This document shows, piece by piece, positions 43,369 through 54,038 of a DNA stretch of 54,321 nt. The first letter of the stretch is position 1. Every line of letters starts with the position of its first letter. The position numbers were made by a program, and so were the translations under genes. This stretch comes from Hymenobacter sp. IS2118 (GTDB taxonomy: Bacteria > Bacteroidota > Bacteroidia > Cytophagales > Hymenobacteraceae), in contig NZ_JNLX01000197.1 of NCBI RefSeq assembly GCF_000715495.1, forward strand, positions 1-54,321. The letters are read 5' to 3'. The notes under the pieces were generated by a model, which ran no database searches, was not told the DNA's origin, and saw only the letters and a list, made by a program, of their open reading frames with translations.

Positions 43369-44424
43369 TCATAAAATATTAACTTCCGGGTGCAGCTCGA
43401 TGCCGAACTGCTGGCTGACGGAGGTGATTATTTCCTGGGCCAACTGCCGCAGGTCGTTGCCGGTGGCGCCGCCGTGGTGCACCAGCACCAGGGCCTGGCG
43501 GTCGTGCACGCCGTGGGTGCCTTCGCCGGGGCCGCGGCGCAGCCCTTTCCAGCCGGCCCGCTCAATGAGCCAGCCGGCGGGCACCTTCACGCCGCCGGGC
43601 ACGGGGTAGCCGGGCAGGTCGGGGTGCGCGGCTTTGAGCTGGTCGAATTTGGCCTGCGATACCTCCGGGTTTTTGAAGAACGAGCCGGCGTTGCCCACCT
43701 GCGCGGGGTCGGGCAGCTTGCTGCGGCGGATGTGGACCACGGCGCGGCTTACTTCCTGCGGCGTGGGCTCGCCCTCAATGCCCAGTTCGGCCAGCGTCTC
43801 GGCAATGGCGCCGTAGCGCACGTTGGGCGCATAGCCGGCGGGCTGGCCCATGCGGTGCAGGCGCAGCGCCACGGCCGTCACCACGTACTGGTTTTTGAGC
43901 ACGTTTTTGAACACGCTTTCGCGGTAGCCGAAGCCGCACTCGGCCGCGCTGAACACCCGCACCTCGCCCGTAGCCAGCGCTAGAGCTTCGAGGTGGTCGA
44001 AGGTGTCGCGCAGTTCGGCCCCGTAGGCGCCAATGTTCTGGAGCGGGGCCGCACCCACCGTGCCGGGAATGAGCGAGAGGTTTTCAATGCCGCTCAGGCC
44101 CTGGTCGAGGGCGTATTCCACGAGGCCGTGCCAGCTCTCGCCGGCGCCGGCCCGTACCAAAGCGGTGTTATCGGTGGCATCCTGGCTGAGAATCTGCAGG
44201 CCGCAAATCTCGTTTTTGAGCACCACGCCGTCGAAGTCCTGGGTGAAGAGCAGGTTGGAGCCGCCGCCCAGCACGAGCTTCTCGGCGGCCTGCACCTCGG
44301 GCAGCCGCAGGAGCTGGCGCAGCTCATCGGCCGAGGTGAAGCGGGCAAAGTAGCGGGCCCGCACGTCGAGGCCAAAGGTGTTGTAGGGGCGGAGGGAAAC
44401 GTTTTCTTCGAGGAGCGGCATCAT
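43369..44424 (-). CDS. murB: UDP-N-acetylenolpyruvoylglucosamine reductase
   Basis: The product is 351 residues, the longer (type I, E. coli-like) form. It reduces UDP-GlcNAc-enolpyruvate to UDP-MurNAc with NADPH and FAD in peptidoglycan synthesis. The start (ENVSLRPYNTFGLDVRARYF) is typical. LVLGGGSNLLF near 49-59, GLSGIENLSLIPGTVGAAPLQNIGAYG near 113-139, FGYRESVFKN and the catalytic serine in GNAGSFFKNP follow. The C-terminal IQLHPEV-like FGIELHPEVNIL completes the family. A TACCTTTG box at 44430-44437 sits just before the ATG. Confidence 0.96.
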   Translation of the reverse strand: MMPLLEENVSLRPYNTFGLDVRARYFARFTSADELRQLLRLPEVQAAEKLVLGGGSNLLFTQDFDGVVLKNEICGLQILSQDATDNTALVRAGAGESWHGLVEYALDQGLSGIENLSLIPGTVGAAPLQNIGAYGAELRDTFDHLEALALATGEVRVFSAAECGFGYRESVFKNVLKNQYVVTAVALRLHRMGQPAGYAPNVRYGAIAETLAELGIEGEPTPQEVSRAVVHIRRSKLPDPAQVGNAGSFFKNPEVSQAKFDQLKAAHPDLPGYPVPGGVKVPAGWLIERAGWKGLRRGPGEGTHGVHDRQALVLVHHGGATGNDLRQLAQEIITSVSQQFGIELHPEVNIL

Positions 44425-44429
44425 GGCCG

Positions 44430-44437
44430 CAAAGGTA
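44430..44437 (-). promoter_or_regulatory. -7 box just upstream of murB
   Basis: On the minus strand TACCTTTG, an exact TAnnTTTG match, ends five bases before the ATG. A start of transcription seven bases on would fall in the first codons, so the message may be leaderless. Confidence 0.5.
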
Positions 44438-44477
44438 ACGGACGATGCAGCCCGGTCCTGCCGAATGCGTGCCCCGG

Positions 44478-45038
44478 CTACTTTAGCTTGGCCTTCACGT
44501 TGAAGCGGGAGTCGGCGCGCAGGGTGGTGTTCTGGCGCAGGGCCTGGGCCAATTCCACCTCCGTAAACAAGGAGTAGGACCCTGAACTCAGGTACACATC
44601 CAGCTTGTTGCCGGCCGGGGTCAGGTTGATGGTAGTCTGGCCGGTGGGCACCGGGCTGAGCGATGCCAGTAGGGTTTTGTTGGTGCCCGAGTTATCAGAG
44701 GAAATGTAAATTTTGACGCTTTTCAGGAAGTCAAAATTCTGTCCGGCCGGGTCGGTCACCGTCAGCGACAGGCGGTCGAGGGTGACGTCCTGCACGAAGT
44801 CGGCGCTGGTGTTATTGGCTGAGTAGGTGGCCGACGACGAGGACTGAACCGTGGTGCCCGGCAGCGCCAGCACCGCCGTGCTCAGAATGCCCGACCCCGG
44901 TACCACAAAGCTGGAAGAGTCGCTGACCTGAAACGTGAGCAGGTCGTTAATCTTCTTGCAGCTGCTGGCTCCCACGAGTACTAGTAGGAAAAGCAGGACA
45001 ATCGAAAGCGTTTTCAGCGAGGTTAACGGGTTTTTCAT
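44478..45038 (-). CDS. Lipoprotein of unknown function
   Basis: The product is 186 residues with a lipoprotein signal (IVLLFLLVLVGASSCKK; lipobox SSC). The mature part is rich in Ser/Thr and alternates short strands (FVVPGSGILSTAVLALPG; FVQDVTLDRLSLTVTDPAGQNFDFLKSVKIYISSD; QTTINLTPAGNKLDVYLSSGSYSLFTEVELAQALRQNTTLRADSRFNVKAKL). This suggests an all-beta immunoglobulin-like domain of the kind seen in many Bacteroidota surface lipoproteins. No catalytic motif is seen. It is a single gene between murB and the sugar transporter. Confidence 0.75.
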   Translation of the reverse strand: MKNPLTSLKTLSIVLLFLLVLVGASSCKKINDLLTFQVSDSSSFVVPGSGILSTAVLALPGTTVQSSSSATYSANNTSADFVQDVTLDRLSLTVTDPAGQNFDFLKSVKIYISSDNSGTNKTLLASLSPVPTGQTTINLTPAGNKLDVYLSSGSYSLFTEVELAQALRQNTTLRADSRFNVKAKLK

Positions 45039-45132
45039 AACGCAATAAAAGTTGTTCGGCTAAGTTGAAAAAAAACCAAGGAAGAATCGTGCCGATAAAT
45101 TGTCCTAGCTCCGGCTCACCGCGCAACCCATT

Positions 45133-46530
45133 CTACCGCACGCGGTAGCCGCTCACGGCGTAGTGCAGCAAGTAGGCGTAGCAGGCCACCGGCACCAGAA
45201 ACGCCACGCGCAGTCCGCCGCCGTGGGTAGCCAGCCAGCCCATCAGCAGCGGTATGAGCGCGCCCCCCACAATGGCCATGATGAGGTAGGAAGAGCCTTT
45301 CTTGGTGAAGGGGCCGAGCCCCTTAATGGCCAGCGGAAAAATGACCGGCCACATAATGGAGTTGCACAAGCCGCAGAGCACAATAAGCCAGAGCGAGGCC
45401 TCGCCGCGCAGCACAATGGAGCCCAACACCAGCAGCATGCCCGCACCGCACACTCCTACCAGCAGGCGGCGGTCGTTGAGCCGGCGCAGCAGCGGAATGC
45501 CCACAAGGCGGCCCAGCATCAGCCCAAACCAGTAGGAGGCCACCAGCACCGCGCCCACGGCCGCCGTGAAGCCGTGCGTGGTATCGATGGGCAGGGGAGC
45601 CTGCCCGATGACGAGCAGGCCGTAGTTAGTCACTGCGTTCAGGGACTGCACCAGGGTTTGGGTAAAGGGGCTGAGCTGGGAAATCTGAAGCGACTGGCCG
45701 TAGCGAATGAGGAAGTCGCCCAGCCCTACTTCGACGCCTACGTAGAAAAAAATGGCCCCCACGCCCAATACCAGGTGCCGGAAGTCGAGGGCCGAAGTGC
45801 GGCCTTGCAGCAGAGCGGCGTCGGCCTGCACGGCTTCCTCATCGGCCGGAATGCTTTCGAGCTTGGGCAGGCGCACGATGAAGAAAAGCAGCGCCAGCGC
45901 CGCCAGAAAACAGGCCAGCCCCAGATAAGGCGTTTTCACTAAAGCCGCTTCCTGGGTCAGCCGCTCGCCCAGGGGCAAGGCCGCGAGCTGTTTCTTCAGA
46001 ACCTCGGCGCTGCCAAAGAGCAGCAGCCCGCCCACCAGCGGCGAGAGCGTGCCGCCCAGGCCGTTGGCCACGCCCACGATGCTGATGCGGCTGGCCGCCT
46101 GCCGGGCCGGCCCCAGCACCGAAACGTACGGATTGGCCGCCACCTGCAGCAGCGTAATACCTGCCCCCAGCAAGCTCAGGCCGGCCAAAAACAGGCCGTA
46201 GGCCCGGGCTTCGGCCGCTGGTACAAACAGCAAGGCCCCGCCGGCCATAATCACCAGCCCCAGCACGATGCCGCGCTGGTAGCCGATGCGTTCCAGCACG
46301 TAGCCGGCGGGCAGCGACATCAGGAAATAGGCAATGAAAAAGGCGAACGGTATCAGCGACGACTGCAAATCCGTGAGCTGGCACACGTCCTTAAGATAAG
46401 GCATGAGTACGCCATTAAAGTTGGTGACCGCCCCAAACAGGAAGAACAGGGTGGTCATCAGCACCATCGGGCCGGCGTAGGAGCGAGCGGGCGCGGCGGT
46501 CATCGCCGGCGAAGAAACAGGAATAGCCAT
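45133..46530 (-). CDS. Sugar:H+ symporter, FHS/FucP type (glucose/galactose transporter-like)
   Basis: From the ATG at 46530 the product is 465 residues with twelve predicted helices. Landmarks are MTTLFFLFGAVTNFNGVLMPYLKDV in helix 1, SLIPFAFFIAYFLMSLPAGYVLERIGYQRGIVLGL in helices 2-3, LLQVAANPYVSVLGP (family QxxxNPY motif), and late in the protein LCGLCNSIMWPVIFPLAIKGLGPFTKKGSSYLIMAIVGGALIPLLMG. This family imports fucose, glucose or galactose with protons. Galactose is attractive given galK/galT 29 kb away, but the substrate is not proven. A longer frame from 46680 is unlikely. TACCTTCC at 46538-46545 precedes the ATG by seven bases. Confidence 0.93.
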   Translation of the reverse strand: MAIPVSSPAMTAAPARSYAGPMVLMTTLFFLFGAVTNFNGVLMPYLKDVCQLTDLQSSLIPFAFFIAYFLMSLPAGYVLERIGYQRGIVLGLVIMAGGALLFVPAAEARAYGLFLAGLSLLGAGITLLQVAANPYVSVLGPARQAASRISIVGVANGLGGTLSPLVGGLLLFGSAEVLKKQLAALPLGERLTQEAALVKTPYLGLACFLAALALLFFIVRLPKLESIPADEEAVQADAALLQGRTSALDFRHLVLGVGAIFFYVGVEVGLGDFLIRYGQSLQISQLSPFTQTLVQSLNAVTNYGLLVIGQAPLPIDTTHGFTAAVGAVLVASYWFGLMLGRLVGIPLLRRLNDRRLLVGVCGAGMLLVLGSIVLRGEASLWLIVLCGLCNSIMWPVIFPLAIKGLGPFTKKGSSYLIMAIVGGALIPLLMGWLATHGGGLRVAFLVPVACYAYLLHYAVSGYRVR

Positions 46531-46687
46531 ACGCGGCGGAAGGTACAAAAAAACCGGCCACATAGGGACCGGCCAGGGGAGGGAGGTAGTGACGGTTTCG
46601 GCATACGAAACGAGGTTTGGCGAAGGCGGAAGTGCAAAGCAGGCATGTTGCATTAACCGCTGAACCGCCGCTCGCGGCATGGCTAGG

Positions 46688-47450
46688 TCAGCGACTGCTT
46701 GGTCGCTCGGCGGGTTTCATTCTTTCGTCGTAATCGGCAACTGTACCATAATGCTGAAACCCTTCCAGGTAACTTATTTTCCAGGTGCCATTCACCTTTT
46801 TTGCTTTCATCTCATATTTGAAAGGAAACTCAATGCTGTCTTCTTCGTCCCAGGTCCAATTAAATGCTGCCGTGTTGTCGCCAATTTTTAGGTTGTTGAG
46901 GGTAAGCCGCTGCCAGTAATTATCGGGATTGTCCTGGCAATTACACCAGTCATCCGCATTGCTGTACCACAATGGAATGCCATCGTTTGAGTTACGCCAT
47001 TCAACACTTGCTCGTCTAACAGATGAGTCAATCGTCATGGCAATTGCTCGGTGCCTTGTCAAAAACTCAGCGGAGAAAAAAATCGGTCTGCTCGAAGGCT
47101 GCATAATCTTTGTTGTATGCGGGCCAATCGATGCCGGTAAACAGGCCGTCGGAGGGTGTGTTGACTTTTAGTGGAAATCCGTAGTTTGGATATTGGGTTA
47201 CGTGCCAATCATATAGGTTTTTAACCAGCGCTGTTAGTTCAACACTGTCCGGGTTTACGTGGGATTTAGTGCGTGCCTTATTTGCTGAAATTGAGCTGTC
47301 TGATGAGTTTTTAGCTTCGACGTTGGTATTGCCTGCCTGGTTTTGGGTGGCGCTTACCTCTTCCGGCTTTGAACCGGTTAAATGGCCGCAACCTGTGAGC
47401 GTAACAGCCATTAGCAACATAGCAAACCGGGGGATTCTGCTGGTCATCAT
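46688..47450 (-). pseudogene. Frameshifted lipoprotein gene (single lesion at A7/T7)
   Basis: The first frame (47450 to 47067) gives a lipoprotein leader (LLMAVTLTGCGH), a polar Asn/Ser linker, then ELTALVKNLYDWHVTQYPNYGFPLKVN and DWPAYNKDYAAFEQTDFF. The second frame (to 46688) continues FSAEFLTRHRAIAMTID...GIPLWYSNADDWCNCQDNPDNYWQRLTLNNLKIG...FPFKYEMKAKKVNGTWKISYLEGF. Removing one base from the A7 run at 47076-47082 joins them into one protein of about 250 residues of the DUF3828-like kind. It is either a young pseudogene, a sequencing error or a slippage-expressed gene. GC is below the genome average. Confidence 0.75.
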
Positions 47451-47766
47451 TAAGTTATTGGTTAAACGCCTGAATGGTCATTCAGCATTCAGGTTAGCCT
47501 GCGTATTCCTGAAGCTATAGTTGTGGCTGATTACCTACAGGAGCTTGGTTTGTTGCAAGGTTAGCAAATCGAAGGGAATACCCAGGCCAAGGCGGATGGT
47601 CGGAATGCGGATAAGGAATGCTTGCGTCTAAGGGTCATTCGCTGCTCCCAAGGCGCGAGGTATGGCGGAAAAGGTAGCCGCAAGGTATTGTGGGAACGGC
47701 TGGTGGCTCATACCCGCACACTATGCCCGACCTTTGCCACTGCGAACTCCAACGCCCGCACTACTT

Positions 47767-48987
47767 ATGCACCTCACCGCCACCACCCAGTTCGGCCTCG
47801 AAGAACTGCTCGCCGACGAGCTTTACGCCCTCGGGGCTGATATCACCCACGTCGGCAGCCGCGCCGTGGAGTTCATCGGCGACCACCGCCTGCTGTATGA
47901 AACGGCGCTGTGGAGCCGCCTGTCCATGCGCCTGCTGCGGCCCTTCGCCGCCTTTTACGCCGCCGATGAAAAGGCGCTGTACCGCGAAGTAAGCCGCATC
48001 GACTGGCAGGATTTCATCGGCCCCGGCCAAACCTTTGCCATTACGCCAGTCGTGAACCGCTCCACATTTGAGCACTCGCTTTTCGTGGCCCAGCTCACTA
48101 AGGATGCCATCGTGGACCAGTTCCGGGAGCGCACCGGCGAGCGGCCCAGCATCGATACCCGAACCCCTGACATCCGCCTGCACCTGCGCATGACGGAAAA
48201 CGAAGTCATCCTGAGCCTCGACGCGGCCGGCGACTCGCTGCACCGCCGCGGCTACCGCCAGCACACCAACGAGGCCCCCCTGAACGAGGTGCTGGCCGCC
48301 GGCCTGGTGCTGCTCTCAGGCTGGGATGGCAAGCAGCCCCTCATCGACCCCATGTGCGGCTCGGCCACCATCCTCACTGAGGCCGGGCTTATCAGCCAGC
48401 GCATTGCGCCCGGCCTGTTTCACCAGGGCAAGTTCGGCTTCGAAAACTGGTACGACTTCGACTCCGCGCTCTGGAACCAAGTGCGCGAGGAAGCCAAAGC
48501 CCAGCGCCTCGAAGAGCCCCAGGCCTACCTCGCCGGCTCCGACCTCGACCCCAAAACCATTGACATGGCGGCGGTCAACATCACCGCCGCCGGCCTGGAG
48601 GACTTCATTCGTCTCTCGGTGCGCGACGTGAAGGACGCCGCGGCTCCGGTCAAAGAGGCGCCCGGCATCGTGCTGATGAACCCGCCCTACGGCGAGCGAA
48701 TAGGGGAGGAGGCCGAAATGGACGCTTTGTATAAGACAATTGGGGACACGCTGAAAACCGGTTTTCAGGGCTACGAGGCGTTCGTGTTCACTGGAAATCT
48801 GGAGGCGGCCAAGCGCATTGGGCTGAAGCCGGCGCGGCGCGTGCCGCTGTTCAACGGGCCGATTGACTGCCGGCTGCTGAAGTATGAGCTGTACGGGGGG
48901 AGCCGGCGGGCGGCACCTCACTCCCCGGGCGCCACCTCACCCCCCGGCCCCCTCTCCAAAAAAGAGGGGGAGCCAGACATTATTTAG
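47767..48987 (+). CDS. THUMP-domain class I RNA methyltransferase (RlmL-like)
   Basis: From the ATG at 47767 the product is 406 residues. It has a ferredoxin-like and THUMP part (about 1-160: TTQFGLEELLADELYALGA, FIGPGQTFAI, LHLRMTENEVILSLDAAGDSLHRRGYR) followed by the Rossmann methyltransferase (about 165-375: IDPMCGSATILTEAGLI, LAGSDLDPKTI, the catalytic NPPYGERIGE). The family methylates guanine N2 in 23S rRNA, as RlmL does at G2445 in E. coli. The natural end is near YELYGGS (about 377). The last 27 or so residues (SPGATSPPGPLSKKEGEPDII) are translated from the palindromic repeat that begins at 48925. Confidence 0.92.
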   Translation: MHLTATTQFGLEELLADELYALGADITHVGSRAVEFIGDHRLLYETALWSRLSMRLLRPFAAFYAADEKALYREVSRIDWQDFIGPGQTFAITPVVNRSTFEHSLFVAQLTKDAIVDQFRERTGERPSIDTRTPDIRLHLRMTENEVILSLDAAGDSLHRRGYRQHTNEAPLNEVLAAGLVLLSGWDGKQPLIDPMCGSATILTEAGLISQRIAPGLFHQGKFGFENWYDFDSALWNQVREEAKAQRLEEPQAYLAGSDLDPKTIDMAAVNITAAGLEDFIRLSVRDVKDAAAPVKEAPGIVLMNPPYGERIGEEAEMDALYKTIGDTLKTGFQGYEAFVFTGNLEAAKRIGLKPARRVPLFNGPIDCRLLKYELYGGSRRAAPHSPGATSPPGPLSKKEGEPDII

Positions 48988-49069
48988 TCGAGCTTCGACA
49001 TGTCATAGCGTATACGGTTGGCTCCCCCTCTTTTTTGGAGAGGGGGCCGGGGGGTGAGGTGGCGCCCGG
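48925..49069. repeat. 51-bp perfect inverted repeat between rlmL and DUF559-recQ
   Basis: Arms 48925-48975 and 49019-49069 are exact reverse complements, separated by 43 bases. The arm, read toward recQ, is TGGCTCCCCCTCTTTTTTGG followed by AGAGGGGGCCGGGGGGTGAG and GTGGCGCCCGG. It contains its own small hairpin (CCCCCTCT/AGAGGGGG). The left arm overlaps the rlmL 3' end. A third copy is at 49511. Confidence 0.9.
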
Positions 49070-49074
49070 CGAAG

Positions 49075-49082
49075 CTACCTTC
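49075..49082 (+). promoter_or_regulatory. -7 box before the DUF559-RecQ start
   Basis: TACCTTCC (about 49076-49083) is followed within five bases by the ATG at 49088. This again suggests a very short leader or none. Confidence 0.4.
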
Positions 49083-49087
49083 CCCGT

Positions 49088-51790
<2,703 letters not shown>

Positions 51791-51820
51791 AACTGAATTA
51801 TCTGGAAAATTCAGTTTATA
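51791..51820 (+). terminator. Hairpin after recQ
   Basis: AACTGAATT (51791-51799) pairs with AATTCAGTT (51808-51816), followed by TATA. It begins right after the recQ stop. Confidence 0.6.
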
Positions 51821-51841
51821 AACGCGTCGTTGTTAAGTGGT

Positions 51842-52864
51842 ATGAAGTGCCTGACACTGTTTTTCTTAAGCCTCTTTTCAACTACCGTCTGGGCGCAAAA
51901 TCCTCAGTTTATAGTACGGGAGCTTTCGCTACCGGCAGAGCTGAAATTTTACGACAACCAGTTTTCCGGACTCTGCCTAAGCGGCGCGAGCTTGCTGCTG
52001 CTTTCCGAAAGCCGGCTGCAGGACAAAGCGCCCGCCAAGCTCTACCAGATAGCCACCGCCGACCTGGACCGCAAGCTGGCTGACACGGCTTATGTGCTGC
52101 CCTTCAAAAAGTTGCCCATCTACAATCTCGATATTGTGCGGGTGAAAATGAAGGCTGCTGGCCAAAGCTACGAAGGGCTCGAAGCCCTGGTGGTGGACCA
52201 GAATACGGTCTATTTTTCCGTGGAAACCGCTACGCCTTCCACCAGCTGCTACCTGCTCAAGGGCAGCCTGCGCGATACGGCCGTGGTGCTGGACCCCGAT
52301 TTTTTGATGCCTCTGCCCAAGCCGGTAGCGGCCAATGGCGCCCACATCTACAACGCGGGCTTCGAGGCGCTGGCAATTAGTAACAACCGCATTCTGGCAT
52401 TCTTCGAGTACAACTATTTCCCCGGCGCCAATAGCGTCTATGAATTTGATAGTCAGGCGCTGTCCGGTAAAACTGCGCTCAGCCAAGTACCAATAGCCAA
52501 GGTTCCTTTCCGAATTACCGACATCACGCCCACGGGCAAAAACCATTTCACGGCCGTCAACTACTTCTTCAAGGGCGGCGGCGCCGACTCGATTTACAGG
52601 GCGCCCGCTCGGGAAGCGGCCAACGCCAGCCTCATCAAGACCAAAGCGGGCTATCAAAACTACTGCCGCCTGATTGACTTGGAACTGCGGGATGACGGTT
52701 TCAGCTGGCAGCCGCTGTGGGAGTTTCCGGCCCAGTACATGGGCTACAATTGGGAGGGATTGACTGCTTACAAGCAGGGTTATTTTGTGATGAACGACAA
52801 GTACACGCCGCAACGCCCTTACCAAACCAAGCTGCTCTACCTGCAAAAAACGGGAGGGCAGTAG
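51842..52864 (+). CDS. Secreted protein of unknown function, possible beta-propeller
   Basis: From the ATG at 51842 the product is 340 residues with a signal peptide (CLTLFFLSLFSTTVWAQ). Repeated short strands with loops (FYDNQFSGLCLSGASLLLLSESR; YEGLEALVVDQNTVYFSVET; NAGFEALAISNNRILAFFEYN; PFRITDITPTGKNHFTAVNYFF; MGYNWEGLTAYKQGYFVMND) and the recurring (Y/F/W)EG(L/F)-L/EAL motifs recall phytase-like or SdiA-regulated beta-propellers, but I cannot assign it. No lipobox is present, so it is periplasmic or secreted. It is a single gene after recQ with its own short gap. Confidence 0.8.
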   Translation: MKCLTLFFLSLFSTTVWAQNPQFIVRELSLPAELKFYDNQFSGLCLSGASLLLLSESRLQDKAPAKLYQIATADLDRKLADTAYVLPFKKLPIYNLDIVRVKMKAAGQSYEGLEALVVDQNTVYFSVETATPSTSCYLLKGSLRDTAVVLDPDFLMPLPKPVAANGAHIYNAGFEALAISNNRILAFFEYNYFPGANSVYEFDSQALSGKTALSQVPIAKVPFRITDITPTGKNHFTAVNYFFKGGGADSIYRAPAREAANASLIKTKAGYQNYCRLIDLELRDDGFSWQPLWEFPAQYMGYNWEGLTAYKQGYFVMNDKYTPQRPYQTKLLYLQKTGGQ

Positions 52865-52969
52865 CCCTCCGGCCGGAATAACTTCCGAAAAAAGAATGAA
52901 TACCCCGCCGAAACTCAAATAGCTCTGCGCTAAAGTAGTGGGCATAAAATTATTAGCTAAATGAATTAG

Positions 52970-52977
52970 TAACTTTG
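52970..52977 (+). promoter_or_regulatory. -7 box of the XRE/S24 gene
   Basis: TAACTTTG matches TAnnTTTG exactly, 72 bases before the ATG at 53050. No clear TTTG is 19 bases upstream. Confidence 0.5.
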
Positions 52978-53049
52978 CGCCTGCGTTGCTAACTTCACCA
53001 GCCGAATCTGCGTTGAACCAAACGCTATTCCCGACTGCTGCTTCTCCCG

Positions 53050-53883
53050 ATGATTAATACCAACCTCAAATTCTGCCGGCGCGAGCTTGCCCTCACGCAG
53101 GCCCAGATGGCCGAAAAGCTCGGCATCAAACGCTCGTTGGTGGGCGCCTACGAAGAAGGCCGCGCCGAGCCCCGCCTTGCTACACTCGTTAACATGTCCC
53201 GGCTGTTCGGCATCACCCTCGACCAGCTGGTGACCACCGACTTTAGCAAGCGCAAAAACGCCAAGGCCATTGGCAGCATGCGCGCGCAGGAGGCGGCCGC
53301 GGCCGATGCCCCGGCCGACGACGACACCGAGCCGCCCACCACGCCCGCCGGCGGCCAGCTTCGCGTGCTGGCCTTCACCGTGGACAAGGACCAGAACGAG
53401 AACATCGAGCTGGTGCCCCAGAAAGCCGCTGCCGGCTACCTCAACGGCTACGCCGACCGCGAATACCTGGAGGTGCTGCCCAAGTTCCGCCTGCCCATGC
53501 TCTCGCAAACGGGCACCTACCGGGCCTTCGAAATTGCCGGCGATTCCATGCTTCCCATTGCCAGCGGCACCGTCATCGTGGGTCGCTACGTGGAGGAATG
53601 GGCTACTGTGAAGGATGGCACGCCGTGCGTAGTGGTGAGCAGCAAAGACGGCATCGTGTTCAAACGCGTGTTCAACAAAGTGCGCTCGGGCGGCATGCTG
53701 GTGCTGCATTCCGATAACCCCCACTTCTCGCCCTACGACATTAACGTGGACGATGTGCTCGAAATCTGGGAAGCCAAAAGCTACATTAGCAGCACGTTCC
53801 CCATCGCGGAGCTTTCGCTGGAGCGCGTGGCCAGCCTCGTGCTCGACTTGCAGCAGCAAGTGGCGCTCCTGAGAAAAGCGTAG
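53050..53883 (+). CDS. XRE-family regulator with S24 peptidase-like domain
   Basis: The product is 277 residues. The N-terminal helix-turn-helix (about 5-60) reads LKFCRRELALTQAQMAEKLGIKRSLVGAYEEGRAEPRLATLVNMSRLF. An acidic, alanine-rich linker (about 75-100) leads to an S24/LexA-like domain (about 115-240: FEIAGDSMLPIASGTVIVGRYVEEW). The GDSM contains the serine equivalent to the LexA/CI nucleophile, and KRVF provides a lysine-containing segment at the expected distance. A C-terminal helix (LERVASLVLDLQQQVALL) suggests a coiled coil. It may be a stress or phage-type repressor. It stands alone, with no prophage genes around it, so its targets are unknown. Confidence 0.9.
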   Translation: MINTNLKFCRRELALTQAQMAEKLGIKRSLVGAYEEGRAEPRLATLVNMSRLFGITLDQLVTTDFSKRKNAKAIGSMRAQEAAAADAPADDDTEPPTTPAGGQLRVLAFTVDKDQNENIELVPQKAAAGYLNGYADREYLEVLPKFRLPMLSQTGTYRAFEIAGDSMLPIASGTVIVGRYVEEWATVKDGTPCVVVSSKDGIVFKRVFNKVRSGGMLVLHSDNPHFSPYDINVDDVLEIWEAKSYISSTFPIAELSLERVASLVLDLQQQVALLRKA

Positions 53884-53935
53884 CGTGCCGCCGGGCAAAT
53901 TAGCCACCGTGTTTGGCTAAGGCCCTGTTTTTATG

Positions 53936-53970
53936 AAGCCCTTCTGCGGTAGCGGAAGGGCTTTCCTTTT
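53936..53970 (+). terminator. Terminator of the XRE/S24 gene
   Basis: AAGCCCTTC (53936-53944) pairs with GAAGGGCTT (53955-53963), followed by TCCTTTT. A second stem, TTAGCCA/TGGCTAA, lies at about 53900-53920. Confidence 0.75.
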
Positions 53971-54038
53971 GGGTTTTCACTAACTAAGGCGCGCACAACC
54001 GCGTATGCGAAGCACGACCACCTTTTTGCTCTCGCTTT

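Noticed and set aside
46688..47104. Programmed -1/+1 frameshift in the split lipoprotein
   Set aside because: No stimulatory structure or family precedent was seen; a simple homopolymer lesion is the more economical reading.
53050..53883. Prophage repressor implying an integrated phage
   Set aside because: The S24 regulator looks repressor-like, but the adjacent genes are a secreted protein and a pirin, with no phage genes or att repeats.
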